Shown piece by piece: positions 57,647-64,000 of a stretch of DNA of 64,000 nucleotides. The number at the start of each line of letters is the position of its first letter. The stretch's first letter is position 1. Location: contig NZ_CP087164.1 in NCBI RefSeq assembly GCF_021172045.1, forward strand, positions 3,410,001 through 3,474,000, given 5' to 3'. The stretch is from Capillimicrobium parvum. GTDB lineage: Bacteria > Actinomycetota > Thermoleophilia > Solirubrobacterales > Solirubrobacteraceae. The notes below the pieces were generated by a model. The model saw only the letters and a program-made list of their open reading frames with translations. It was not told the DNA's origin and searched no databases. The translations under genes were made by a program, and so were the position numbers.

Positions 57647-58471
57647 ATGGACCAGGCCGCCTTCAACGCGTCGTTCTCGCTGCCGATCGGGCCGGGAGTC
57701 GCGTATCCGCCGCCGCCGTACACGTACCGCGGCGTGGAGGACATCTTCATCGCGTACGAGGCCGACCCGGCCGGTGTGGAGGCGCTGCTGCCGCCGGGCC
57801 TGACGGCGGCCGACGAGACGCCGGTCTGCATCGCCTGGGGCCGGTGGATCCCCTTCTCGGCGTTCGGCCCGTATCACGAGGCCTACGTGATGATCCGGGC
57901 CAGCCTGGACGGCGAGACCTACCTCTACCAGCCGTTCATCTTCACCGACAACGAGATCCCCCTCGTGGCCGGCCGCGAGATCTGGGGCTACGCGAAGAAG
58001 CTCGCGGTCATGGAGCGCTCCAGCGGGGGCGCCGGCCAGCCGTTCGGCGAGCAGATGCTGTTCACGGTCGAGCGCCCCCGCGGGCACCGGATCATGACGA
58101 TGTCGTTCGTCGCCGACCGGCTCTTCGACCCGGCCGGGCTCGAGGACCTGCCGGTCCTGTCGACGCGGCTCATCCCGAACGCCGAGCCCGGTCCCCCGTC
58201 GGTCGCGCAGCTCGTGCGCCTCGACGTCGAGGCGCCGATGAACCGCAGCGCCGACGGCACGCCGAAGCTGTGGACGGGCCGCGCATCGGTGACGATGGAC
58301 GCGCAGTCCCAGGTCGACCCGTGGCACCTCCTCGCGCCCACGCGGATCATCCAGGGCTGGTTCGGCGTCTTCGACTTCGACCTCGGCTACGGCAAGGTCG
58401 TGCACGACTACCTGGCCGAGGGCGCCGCGACGGGCGTCACGAACGGGGCGGCGGCGCGCGCCGCGACGTAG
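57647..58471 (+). CDS. Acetoacetate decarboxylase-fold protein 2
   Basis: ADC-superfamily protein of 274 residues; the KK pair is K117-K118 in EIWGYAKKLAV, and EIWGYAKK is a better match to classical ADC than copy 1. ATG 57647 has GAGGAGG six bases upstream. It could decarboxylate a 3-oxo acid to a ketone, or be a retro-Claisen/aldolase relative. It ends 25 bp before the convergent carboxyltransferase gene. Confidence 0.85.
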   Translation: MDQAAFNASFSLPIGPGVAYPPPPYTYRGVEDIFIAYEADPAGVEALLPPGLTAADETPVCIAWGRWIPFSAFGPYHEAYVMIRASLDGETYLYQPFIFTDNEIPLVAGREIWGYAKKLAVMERSSGGAGQPFGEQMLFTVERPRGHRIMTMSFVADRLFDPAGLEDLPVLSTRLIPNAEPGPPSVAQLVRLDVEAPMNRSADGTPKLWTGRASVTMDAQSQVDPWHLLAPTRIIQGWFGVFDFDLGYGKVVHDYLAEGAATGVTNGAAARAAT

Positions 58472-58496
58472 CGGCCGGTTCTTCCGAGCCTCGTCG

Positions 58497-59957
58497 TCAG
58501 CGGCGCAGCGCGACGGTGACCTCGCCGCGCGACGCGGTGATCGCGCGGCCGGCGCCGTTGCGCAGCACGTCGCTCAGCCAGCCGAGCCCCTGGACGCCGG
58601 TGATGGGGTAGATCGGCTCGATCGGCTGGGCCGCGGCGTACATCGCGTCGACGTCCGGGCCGGGGATGAGGTAGCGCAGCAGCAGCTCCTCGTCGGAGAG
58701 GCTTCCGCCGTACTGGGCCCGGATCTCGGCGAGCGACGGCTGCGGCGGGTCGCTGTCGAAGATCTGGCGGCCGCGCTCGGTCCGGCTCGCCCGGTCGAGC
58801 AGCTCCGGGTCGACCTCGCCGGGCGGATCGCCGTACCAGCCCGCGAGGTACATCAGGTTCTCGTCGGGGATCGTCAGATAACGCTCGCCCTGCACGACGT
58901 TCAGCAGCGCCTGGATGCCGACCAGCTGCGAGAACGGCGTGGCCATGATCGGATAGCCCATCTCCGCGCGCACGCGGATCGCCTCCTCGAGCACCGCGGG
59001 CAGCCGGTCCGCCATGCCGTGGCTGACGAGCTGGTTGCGCAGCGTGCCGGTCATGCCGCCGGGGAACTGCTGCTGGATCGTCGCCATGGAGTACTCGACG
59101 GACTCGCCGAGGTGATGGCCCTCCTCGATCGTGAGCGCCGCGAAGTGCTCGGAGACCTCGGCGAGCCGGCTGTCGTCGAGCGTGACCTCGTGTCCGAGGC
59201 GGCGCATGTTGTCGACCGCGACCTCCACCGACGGCATCGACGGCCCGTTGGCCAGCGAGCTGATCGCCGTGTGCAGGATCGTCACGCCCTCCTCCACCCC
59301 GATGCGGTGGTTCAGCGCCGCCATCGCCGTCTTGTCGTGGAAGTGCATCTCCAGCGGCACGCCGTGTGCGTGCTCCTGCATGAGGCGGATCCACTGCCGC
59401 GCGCGCTCGGGGCCCAGCACGCCGGCCTCGTCGCCGATGATGATCGTGTCGGCCACGCCCCCCGCCGCCATGCGGTCCATGATCGACGCGTAGTGGGCGT
59501 CGGTGTGGACGGGCGACTCCGAGAAGTTGACCTGCGGCGACGGCTTGACGCCCGCGTCGCGGGCGATCTTCGCCACCTGCAGCATCTTGTCGACGTTGTG
59601 CAGGCAGTCGAAGATCCACAGGCTGCCGATGCCGTGCTTGGCCAGGGTCTGCACCCAGAGCTCGATGATCGAGTCGGGCGTGATGCCCATGCCGACCACG
59701 CCGTTGTCGCGCGTCCCCGCTCGCAGCGTCGTGTGCGGGAAGGCGGCGTGGATCGCGTCGAGGCCGCGCCAGGGATCCTCCTGGCGGAAGCGCACGAGCA
59801 CCTCGAAGATCGAGCTGCCGGTGAGGTCGACGACGCGGTAGCCCGCCGTGTCGATCGCGTCCGCGACCGGCAGGATGTGGCCGGCGCGCATGCGCATCCC
59901 CCACAGGCTCTGCTGGCCGTCGCGCAGGGACTGGTCGATGAACTCGATGCGCGCCAT
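58497..59957 (-). CDS. Biotin-dependent carboxyltransferase-like (PYC/OADA-HMGL fold)
   Basis: TIM-barrel protein of 486 residues. It has LRDGQQSLWGMRMR (11-24), a blend of HMG-CoA-lyase-type RDGxQ and oxaloacetate-decarboxylase-type RDAHQSL. It has the metal ligands H205-F-H207-D, and a conserved-barrel C-terminal domain with MATPFSQLVGIQALLNV. The family's carboxylated lysine block KDMAGLL reads GDEAGVL here (G175), as in HMG-CoA lyase/isopropylmalate-type GDT.G. Its stop is first in line after the biotin carboxylase (TGATG), so it should be the transferase of this biotin complex, but acceptor and mechanism are uncertain. Confidence 0.85.
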   Translation of the reverse strand: MARIEFIDQSLRDGQQSLWGMRMRAGHILPVADAIDTAGYRVVDLTGSSIFEVLVRFRQEDPWRGLDAIHAAFPHTTLRAGTRDNGVVGMGITPDSIIELWVQTLAKHGIGSLWIFDCLHNVDKMLQVAKIARDAGVKPSPQVNFSESPVHTDAHYASIMDRMAAGGVADTIIIGDEAGVLGPERARQWIRLMQEHAHGVPLEMHFHDKTAMAALNHRIGVEEGVTILHTAISSLANGPSMPSVEVAVDNMRRLGHEVTLDDSRLAEVSEHFAALTIEEGHHLGESVEYSMATIQQQFPGGMTGTLRNQLVSHGMADRLPAVLEEAIRVRAEMGYPIMATPFSQLVGIQALLNVVQGERYLTIPDENLMYLAGWYGDPPGEVDPELLDRASRTERGRQIFDSDPPQPSLAEIRAQYGGSLSDEELLLRYLIPGPDVDAMYAAAQPIEPIYPITGVQGLGWLSDVLRNGAGRAITASRGEVTVALRR

Positions 59958-61330
59958 CAGGCCGCCTCCTCCTTCGGGGTCCAGCCGGGCAGGAACTCCT
60001 CCTCGAGCCAGCGGGTGTGCACGCGTCCGGAGACGACGTCCGGGTGCTCGAGCACCTCGAGCGCGAAGCCGGCCGTCGTCGCCACGCCCTCGACGCGCAG
60101 GTGGCGCAGCGCGTGGTCGATGCGCCGCAGCGCGTGGGCGCGATCGATCCCGCGTGCGATGACCTTCGCCAGCAGCGAGTCGTAGTACGGGACGACCGTC
60201 CAGCCGGGGAAGCACGCGGTGTCGACGCGCACGTCGCCGCTGACGGGCGCCGCCCAGCGCTCGATGCGCCCGGGCGAGGGCAGGAAGCCGGCCTCGGGGC
60301 GCTCGGCGTTGATGCGCACCTCGATCGCGTGGCCGTGGACCTCGACGTCGTCCTGCGCGAAGGAGAGCGGCGCACCGCCGGCGATGCGCAGCTGCTCGCG
60401 CACGATGTCGATGCCGGTGACCATCTCGGTGACCGGGTGCTCGACCTGCAGGCGGGCGTTGATCTCGAGGAAGGCGTAGGACGCGCGCTCGACGTCGACG
60501 AGGAACTCGCACGTGGCGGCGCCGGCGTAGTCGAGCTCGCCGATGAGGCGCACCGCGGCGGCGCAGATCTGCTGCCCGAGATCGCCGGGCAGGCCGGCCG
60601 CCGGTGCCTCCTCGACGAGCTTCTGGTAGCGGCGCTGCAGCGTGCAGTCGCGATGGCCGAGGTGCACCACGCCGCCCCGGCCGTCCGCGAGCACCTGCAC
60701 CTCCACGTGGCGCGCGCGGCGGACGTAGCGCTCGATGAAGACGCGCCCGTCGTCGAACGCCTGCTGGGCCTCGCCCGCGGCCGTGTGGAAGGCGCGCTCC
60801 AGCTCGGCGGGCTCGTCGACGAGCCGCATGCCGCGGCCCCCTCCCCCGCCCGCGGCCTTGATGAGCACCGGATAGCCGATGCGCTCGGCGACCTGGGCGG
60901 CGACGGTCGCGTCCTCGAGGACGCCCGATCCCTCCCCGACCGCGATGCCGAGGTCCTTGGCGAGCGCGCGGGCGGTCGCCTTGTCGCCGCTGCGGCGCAT
61001 GGCCTCCTCGGACGGGCCGACGAAGGCGATGCCGGCCTCGGCGCAGGCGGCCGGCAGCTCCGGGCGCTCGGAGACGAAGCCGTAGCCGGGGTGCAGCGCG
61101 TCGCAGCCGGTGACCGTGGCGGCGGCGATGAGGCGGTCGATGTCGAGGTAGCTCTCCGTGGCGCTCGCCGGGCCGATGCAGATCGTGCGATCGGCGAGTT
61201 GGGCGCCGAGGCTGTCGCGGTCGGCGTCGGAGACCGCGAGCACGGCCTCGAGGCCCTCGTCGAAGCAGGCCCGGATGACGCGCACGGCGATCTCGCCGCG
61301 GTTGGCGACGAGCACGCGCTCGAGCGCCAT
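59957..61330 (-). CDS. Biotin carboxylase subunit
   Basis: AccC-like ATP-grasp biotin carboxylase of 457 residues. N-terminal VLVANRGEIAVRVIRA, glycine-rich AAGGGGGRGM (about 157-166), FIERYV, and EINARLQVEHPVTEMVTGIDIVREQ are present. It carboxylates the biotin of the BCCP encoded upstream using bicarbonate and ATP. Its ATG overlaps the BCCP stop (TGATG). The operon lacks AccA/AccD-type transferases; the PYC/OADA-like gene downstream takes their place. Confidence 0.95.
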   Translation of the reverse strand: MALERVLVANRGEIAVRVIRACFDEGLEAVLAVSDADRDSLGAQLADRTICIGPASATESYLDIDRLIAAATVTGCDALHPGYGFVSERPELPAACAEAGIAFVGPSEEAMRRSGDKATARALAKDLGIAVGEGSGVLEDATVAAQVAERIGYPVLIKAAGGGGGRGMRLVDEPAELERAFHTAAGEAQQAFDDGRVFIERYVRRARHVEVQVLADGRGGVVHLGHRDCTLQRRYQKLVEEAPAAGLPGDLGQQICAAAVRLIGELDYAGAATCEFLVDVERASYAFLEINARLQVEHPVTEMVTGIDIVREQLRIAGGAPLSFAQDDVEVHGHAIEVRINAERPEAGFLPSPGRIERWAAPVSGDVRVDTACFPGWTVVPYYDSLLAKVIARGIDRAHALRRIDHALRHLRVEGVATTAGFALEVLEHPDVVSGRVHTRWLEEEFLPGWTPKEEAA

Positions 61331-61854
61331 CAGCCCGCCGGGTCGATGACCACGAGCGTCTGGCCGTACTCGACCGGGGCGCCGTTGTCGACGAGGATCG
61401 CGGCGACGGTGCCGTCCACGGGCGCGACGACGTGGTTCATGAGCTTCATGACCTCGACGATCGCGACGGTGTCGCCGGCCGAGACGGTCTGGCCGACCTC
61501 GACGAACGGCGGCGCGCCGGGCGCGGGAGCGCGCCAGAAGAGCCCGACGGAGGGCGAGTCGACGGTGGCGCCGTCGGGGACGTCCACGGCCGCGGGCACG
61601 GCGGGCGCCGCGGACGGCGCGGGGGCGGCCTCGGCGGCGGGCGGCGCGGGCGCGGCGGGCGCGGCGGGCGCGGCGGCCACGGGCGCAGCCGATGCGGGCG
61701 GCGGCGGGGGCGGCGGCGCCGCGGCCAGCCCGTTCGACGACGCATCGCGCGAGACGTGCAGCCGGTCGCTGCCGACCGTGATCGTCATCTCCTGCCAGTC
61801 GCTGCGGTCGAACGCGTCAAGGAGCGCGCGGATCGTCTCTGGGTTCATCTCCAT
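61330..61854 (-). CDS. Biotin carboxyl carrier protein
   Basis: BCCP of 174 residues. Biotinylated Lys137 is in VIVEVMKLMN-like sequence (EVMKLMN), with the biotinyl domain C-terminal; a Pro/Ala-rich linker (about 45-95, PPPPPPPASAAPVAAAPAAP...) precedes it, and the N-terminal region MEMNPETIRALLDAFDRSDWQEMTI resembles AccB. ATG 61854 with GGAGAAG six bases upstream is preferred to the TTG at 61869. It heads the BCCP-BC-CT operon. Confidence 0.92.
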   Translation of the reverse strand: MEMNPETIRALLDAFDRSDWQEMTITVGSDRLHVSRDASSNGLAAAPPPPPPPASAAPVAAAPAAPAAPAPPAAEAAPAPSAAPAVPAAVDVPDGATVDSPSVGLFWRAPAPGAPPFVEVGQTVSAGDTVAIVEVMKLMNHVVAPVDGTVAAILVDNGAPVEYGQTLVVIDPAG

Positions 61855-61907
61855 GTGCGGCTTCTCCAAGTCGGGCGGGGGCCGCCGGTGTGGGCGATCA
61901 TCCGCGC

Positions 61908-62579
61908 GTGAAGGTCGATTTTCAAGGTCCGTTCCGCGCGCCCGCCGGGGCGCGCGACATCGTGCTCGTCCGCCACGGCTCGGCCGATCCCCCTGCTCCC
62001 GACGGGCTCATCGGCGGCCGCAGCGACCCGCCGCTCAACGCCCGGGGCCGCGAGCAGGCCGCCGCTGCGGCGCGGCGGCTCGCCGGCGAGCCGGTCGGCG
62101 CGGTGTTCGCGACGCCCCTGCGGCGTGCGGCGCAGACCGCCGCGGCGGTCGCGAAGGGGCACGGGCTCGAGCCCGTGGTCCTCGACCAGCTCAACGAGGT
62201 CTACCTCGGCGAGTGGGAGGGCCACGGCATCCACGCGCGCGGCGCCGCCGCCGACCCAGAGTTCGTCGCGATGCTGCGGGCGCAGCGCTGGGACGTGATC
62301 CCGGGCGCCGAGCCGGCCGGCGACTTCGGCGCGCGCGTGCGCGCCGGGATCGAGGCGATCGCCGACGCGGGCGCCGACGGCGTCGTGTCGGTCGCGGTCA
62401 CCCATGCCGGCGTGATCGCCGAGGTGCTGCGCCAGGTGACCGGCAGCGAGCCGTTCGCGTTCCTCATGTCCGCCAACGGCTCGATCTCCCGGGTCATGCG
62501 GATGCCCGACGGCCGGTGGACGCTGATCGCGTTCAACGACACCGCTCATCTGACCGCGGCCCGGCGCGACGGCGCTTGA
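61908..62579 (+). CDS. Histidine phosphatase-family protein
   Basis: Histidine-phosphatase fold, paralogous to 43360-44049. IVLVRHGSA is the catalytic block near residue 20, VTHAGVIAEV holds the second His, and the C-terminal SANGSISRV...AFNDTAHLT matches the paralogue. The GTG at 61908 is taken because GATCAT (61895-61900) lies seven bases upstream, giving a leaderless start; GTG at 61890 is a longer alternative. It is divergent from the BCCP operon; substrate unknown. Confidence 0.82.
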   Translation: MKVDFQGPFRAPAGARDIVLVRHGSADPPAPDGLIGGRSDPPLNARGREQAAAAARRLAGEPVGAVFATPLRRAAQTAAAVAKGHGLEPVVLDQLNEVYLGEWEGHGIHARGAAADPEFVAMLRAQRWDVIPGAEPAGDFGARVRAGIEAIADAGADGVVSVAVTHAGVIAEVLRQVTGSEPFAFLMSANGSISRVMRMPDGRWTLIAFNDTAHLTAARRDGA

Positions 62580-62699
62580 GCTGAGAGGGCGAGACCGGGG
62601 CATCGATCGGGGCTGGACGCTAGCGCGGTGTCCACACCCGCCGCCCCGCCCTCCGGCTCCGCCCTGTGCGTTCCTCCAAGCTTGGCCTACGCTGGCGCC

Positions 62700-62969
62700 A
62701 TGTGCCGCAACATCCGCACCCTCCACAACTTCGAGCCCCCGGCCACGGACGACGAGGTCCGGGCCGCGGCGCTGCAGTACGTCCGCAAGATCAGCGGGTC
62801 CACGAAGCCGTCGCAGGCGAACGCCGAGGCGTTCGAGCGGGCCGTCGATGAGGTGGCCGACGCATCGCGCCGGCTGCTCGACTCGCTCTCCACGGCCGCG
62901 CCGCCGAAGGACCGCGAGGTCGAGGCGGCCAAGGCGCGCGAGCGCGCCGCCAAGCGCTACGCGGCCTGA
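62700..62969 (+). CDS. DUF2277-family small protein
   Basis: Protein of 89 residues with the family opening MCRNIRTLHNFEPPATDDEV and CR near the N-terminus, then a long charged helical part ending KARERAAKRYAA. It is a common small actinobacterial family without known function. The ATG is six bases after TACGCT (62688-62693), a clear leaderless arrangement. Upstream, CTGTGCGTTCCTCCAAG (62664-62680) resembles the window's dyad but sits only 8 bp from the hexamer, over the -35, so it would not act like the others. Confidence 0.85.
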   Translation: MCRNIRTLHNFEPPATDDEVRAAALQYVRKISGSTKPSQANAEAFERAVDEVADASRRLLDSLSTAAPPKDREVEAAKARERAAKRYAA

Positions 62970-63142
62970 CCGCGGCGGGTCGCCTGGCCGGGGCAGGCGC
63001 TCGAGGACCGTCTGCGAGCTACGCGCAGGCCAGGCCGAGGGGTCCCCGCGGCGCGGCGCCGTCATGCTCCGCCGAGCCGGGCTGTCACGCCGGCGCGACA
63101 AGAGCTCCCACTCGTCGCGGTTCGCCGGCGCCTCGCGGGCCG

Positions 63143-63580
63143 CTATCCCCGCCTGGCGGTGAACTTCAGCTCGTACGTGTCGCACGTCGAGCCGGCGACG
63201 ATCGACTCCTGGCGGATCACGCCGGTCGCCGTCGTCGGGCTGGTGAAGCGGCCCTCGAGCGTCGTGTAGAGCGTGACGCCGTCCTGGGTCTCCTTCAGCC
63301 GGCCGGAGAACCGGCCGCCCTTGACCGACCAGGTGAGGCCGGGTCCGACGGTCGTCGTGGAGGAGGTCGACTCGCCGGCGCACGTCTCGAGGACGTGGGC
63401 GACGAGGCCGGAGATCCGCTTGCCGCCCTTGTCGACCTTGAACGTCAGGTCGTAGCCGCGCTGCACCTTTCCCTCGGGTGCCGTGAACGTGCCCGGCCTG
63501 GGAGTCGCGGCCTGCGCGACGGCGGCGGACGCGGGCAGCGAGGCGAGGGCGAGGGCGGCGGCGATGCGGAGCTTGAGCAC
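63143..63580 (-). CDS. Secreted protein of unknown function
   Basis: Protein of 145 residues with a cleavable signal peptide (MLKLRIAAALALASLPASAAVAQA, GTG-started). The mature part is beta-rich (YDLTFKVDKGGKRISGLVAHVLETC...GGRFSGRLKETQDGVTLYTTLEGRFTSP) with two Cys that could form a disulfide. It is not recognised beyond this; similar small secreted beta proteins are frequent in Solirubrobacterales-like genomes (recalled, not checked). The 173 bp before it (62970-63142) hold no feature I can support. Confidence 0.75.
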   Translation of the reverse strand: MLKLRIAAALALASLPASAAVAQAATPRPGTFTAPEGKVQRGYDLTFKVDKGGKRISGLVAHVLETCAGESTSSTTTVGPGLTWSVKGGRFSGRLKETQDGVTLYTTLEGRFTSPTTATGVIRQESIVAGSTCDTYELKFTARRG

Positions 63581-63681
63581 GGCGATCCTTGGGGTTCGAT
63601 ACGACGAAAGGAGGTTCTTCGGCAGCGGCTCGCCCGACCTTGAGCCGGGCGCCGGGTCGCCGCTCTGCGACTCTGTGACAG

Positions 63682-64000
63682 GTGCGTGCCGGCGTGCTCT
63701 TCGGGATCGCGGCCTACGGGCTCTGGGGCGTCTTTCCCCTCTACCTCCACCTCCTCGACGACATCCGTCCGATGGAGGTCGTGGCCAATCGCATCGCCTG
63801 GTCGCTGATCGTCGTCGCGGCGATCCTGTTCGTCACCCGGCGGCTGGGCCGGATCGGCGCCATCATGCGCGACCGCCGCCTGCTGCGGCTCCTGGCCCCC
63901 GCGGCCGTGCTCATCGCGGTCAACTGGGCGGTCTACATCTACGCGATCTCCGTCGACCGGGTCATCGAGGGGGCGCTCGGCTACTTCATCACGCCGCTGG
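63682..64000 (+). CDS. rarD: EamA/RarD-family transporter, partial
   Basis: Beginning of a RarD-type drug/metabolite transporter: VRAGVLFGIAAYGLWGVFPLYLHLL, then MEVVANRIAWSLIVVAAILFV and LIAVNWAVYIYAISVDRVIEGALGYFITPL, cut by the right edge. RarD's opening block and the ALGYFI-P element are clear. About 106 of roughly 300 residues are visible. GTG 63682 is the start that gives the family N-terminus; it diverges from the secreted protein. Confidence 0.85.
   Translation, partial: MRAGVLFGIAAYGLWGVFPLYLHLLDDIRPMEVVANRIAWSLIVVAAILFVTRRLGRIGAIMRDRRLLRLLAPAAVLIAVNWAVYIYAISVDRVIEGALGYFITPL

Noticed and set aside
61855-61869. TTG start for BCCP at 61869
   Set aside because: The TTG overlaps the GGAGAAG that properly serves the ATG at 61854.
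61838-61930. Weak dyad-like pieces around the BCCP/phosphatase divergence (CTGGGTTCATCTCCAT, and TTGAAAATCGACC on the minus strand)
   Set aside because: They give gaps of 40-41 bp to poor hexamers but arm matches are too weak and fall in coding sequence.
62664-62693. Dyad-like CTGTGCGTTCCTCCAAG before DUF2277 as a member of the regulon
   Set aside because: The gap to TACGCT is only 8 bp; the element overlaps the -35 and cannot act as in the other promoters, so it is noted but not counted.

Overview
The window is 64 kb of very GC-rich DNA, dense with short overlaps between genes and with GTG starts and leaderless-looking starts. This fits an actinobacterium. The mix of coxMLS, Mrp antiporter, ASH-domain secreted protein and many acyl-CoA/ketone genes suggests the Thermoleophilia/Solirubrobacterales line, but that placement is an inference. 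No rRNA, tRNA, CRISPR, phage or insertion sequence was seen. Almost everything is accessory catabolism: six SDRs, two zinc alcohol dehydrogenases, three AMP-forming acyl-CoA ligases, two acetoacetate-decarboxylase-fold proteins, a biotin carboxylase set, a branched-chain-type ABC importer and a two-gene ketone-carboxylase-like enzyme.

Layout. 1-3776 (-): coxM (cut by the window edge)-coxL-coxS, a form II molybdenum hydroxylase. 3911-12361 (-): nine genes with every junction overlapping (zinc ADH, SDR, divergent cobalamin mutase large chain, B12-binding chain, nitroreductase-like protein, E1alpha, E1beta, E2, SDR). 12463-18526 (+), divergent from it: HyuA, HyuB with a fused acetone-carboxylase-gamma-like zinc domain, and an acyl-CoA ligase. 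18594-21953 (-): large secreted beta-helix/ASH protein. 22077-24524: MaoC, LLM oxidoreductase and a divergent SDR. 24635-30165 (+): complete mrpABCDEFG. 30162-35941: acyl-CoA ligase, cupin, SDR, epoxide hydrolase, STAS, MarR-GNAT fusion, nitroreductase. 36140-42207: a PucR regulator facing a four-gene cluster with a truncated pyruvate-phosphate-dikinase-like protein, a separate phosphohistidine swivel protein, an unrecognised 519-residue protein and a small winged-helix protein. 42294-42617: four copies of an 81-bp tandem repeat. 42613-48717 (-): hydrolase, histidine phosphatase, ADH, SDR, ligase, degenerate thiolase. 48855-58471: GAF/PucR regulator, two ADC-fold proteins, and a Liv importer whose two permeases and one ATPase are one polypeptide. 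58497-61854 (-): carboxyltransferase, biotin carboxylase, BCCP. The right end holds small genes and a partial rarD.

Two signals stand out. First, most of the catabolic promoters carry a dyad of the type TTGT-N8/9-ACAA, or TTGG-N7/8-CCAA, placed 40-42 bp (in a few cases about 52) upstream of a -10-like hexamer (TAGCGT, TACGCT, GACGCT and relatives). This puts its centre near -61 or -72, the classical place for an activator touching RNA polymerase from upstream. It links about a dozen transcription units into one proposed regulon. Second, the regulated units contain enzymes with unusual architectures or missing family residues: the mutase, the alpha-gamma carboxylase fusion, the split dikinase system, a carboxyltransferase without its usual lysine, and a thiolase without its usual Cys and His. 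A cautious reading is a secondary alcohol/ketone (or related branched or cyclic compound) degradation island: import, dehydrogenation to a ketone, carboxylation or phosphorylation, CoA activation, carbon-skeleton rearrangement and cleavage. The substrate cannot be read from the sequence.
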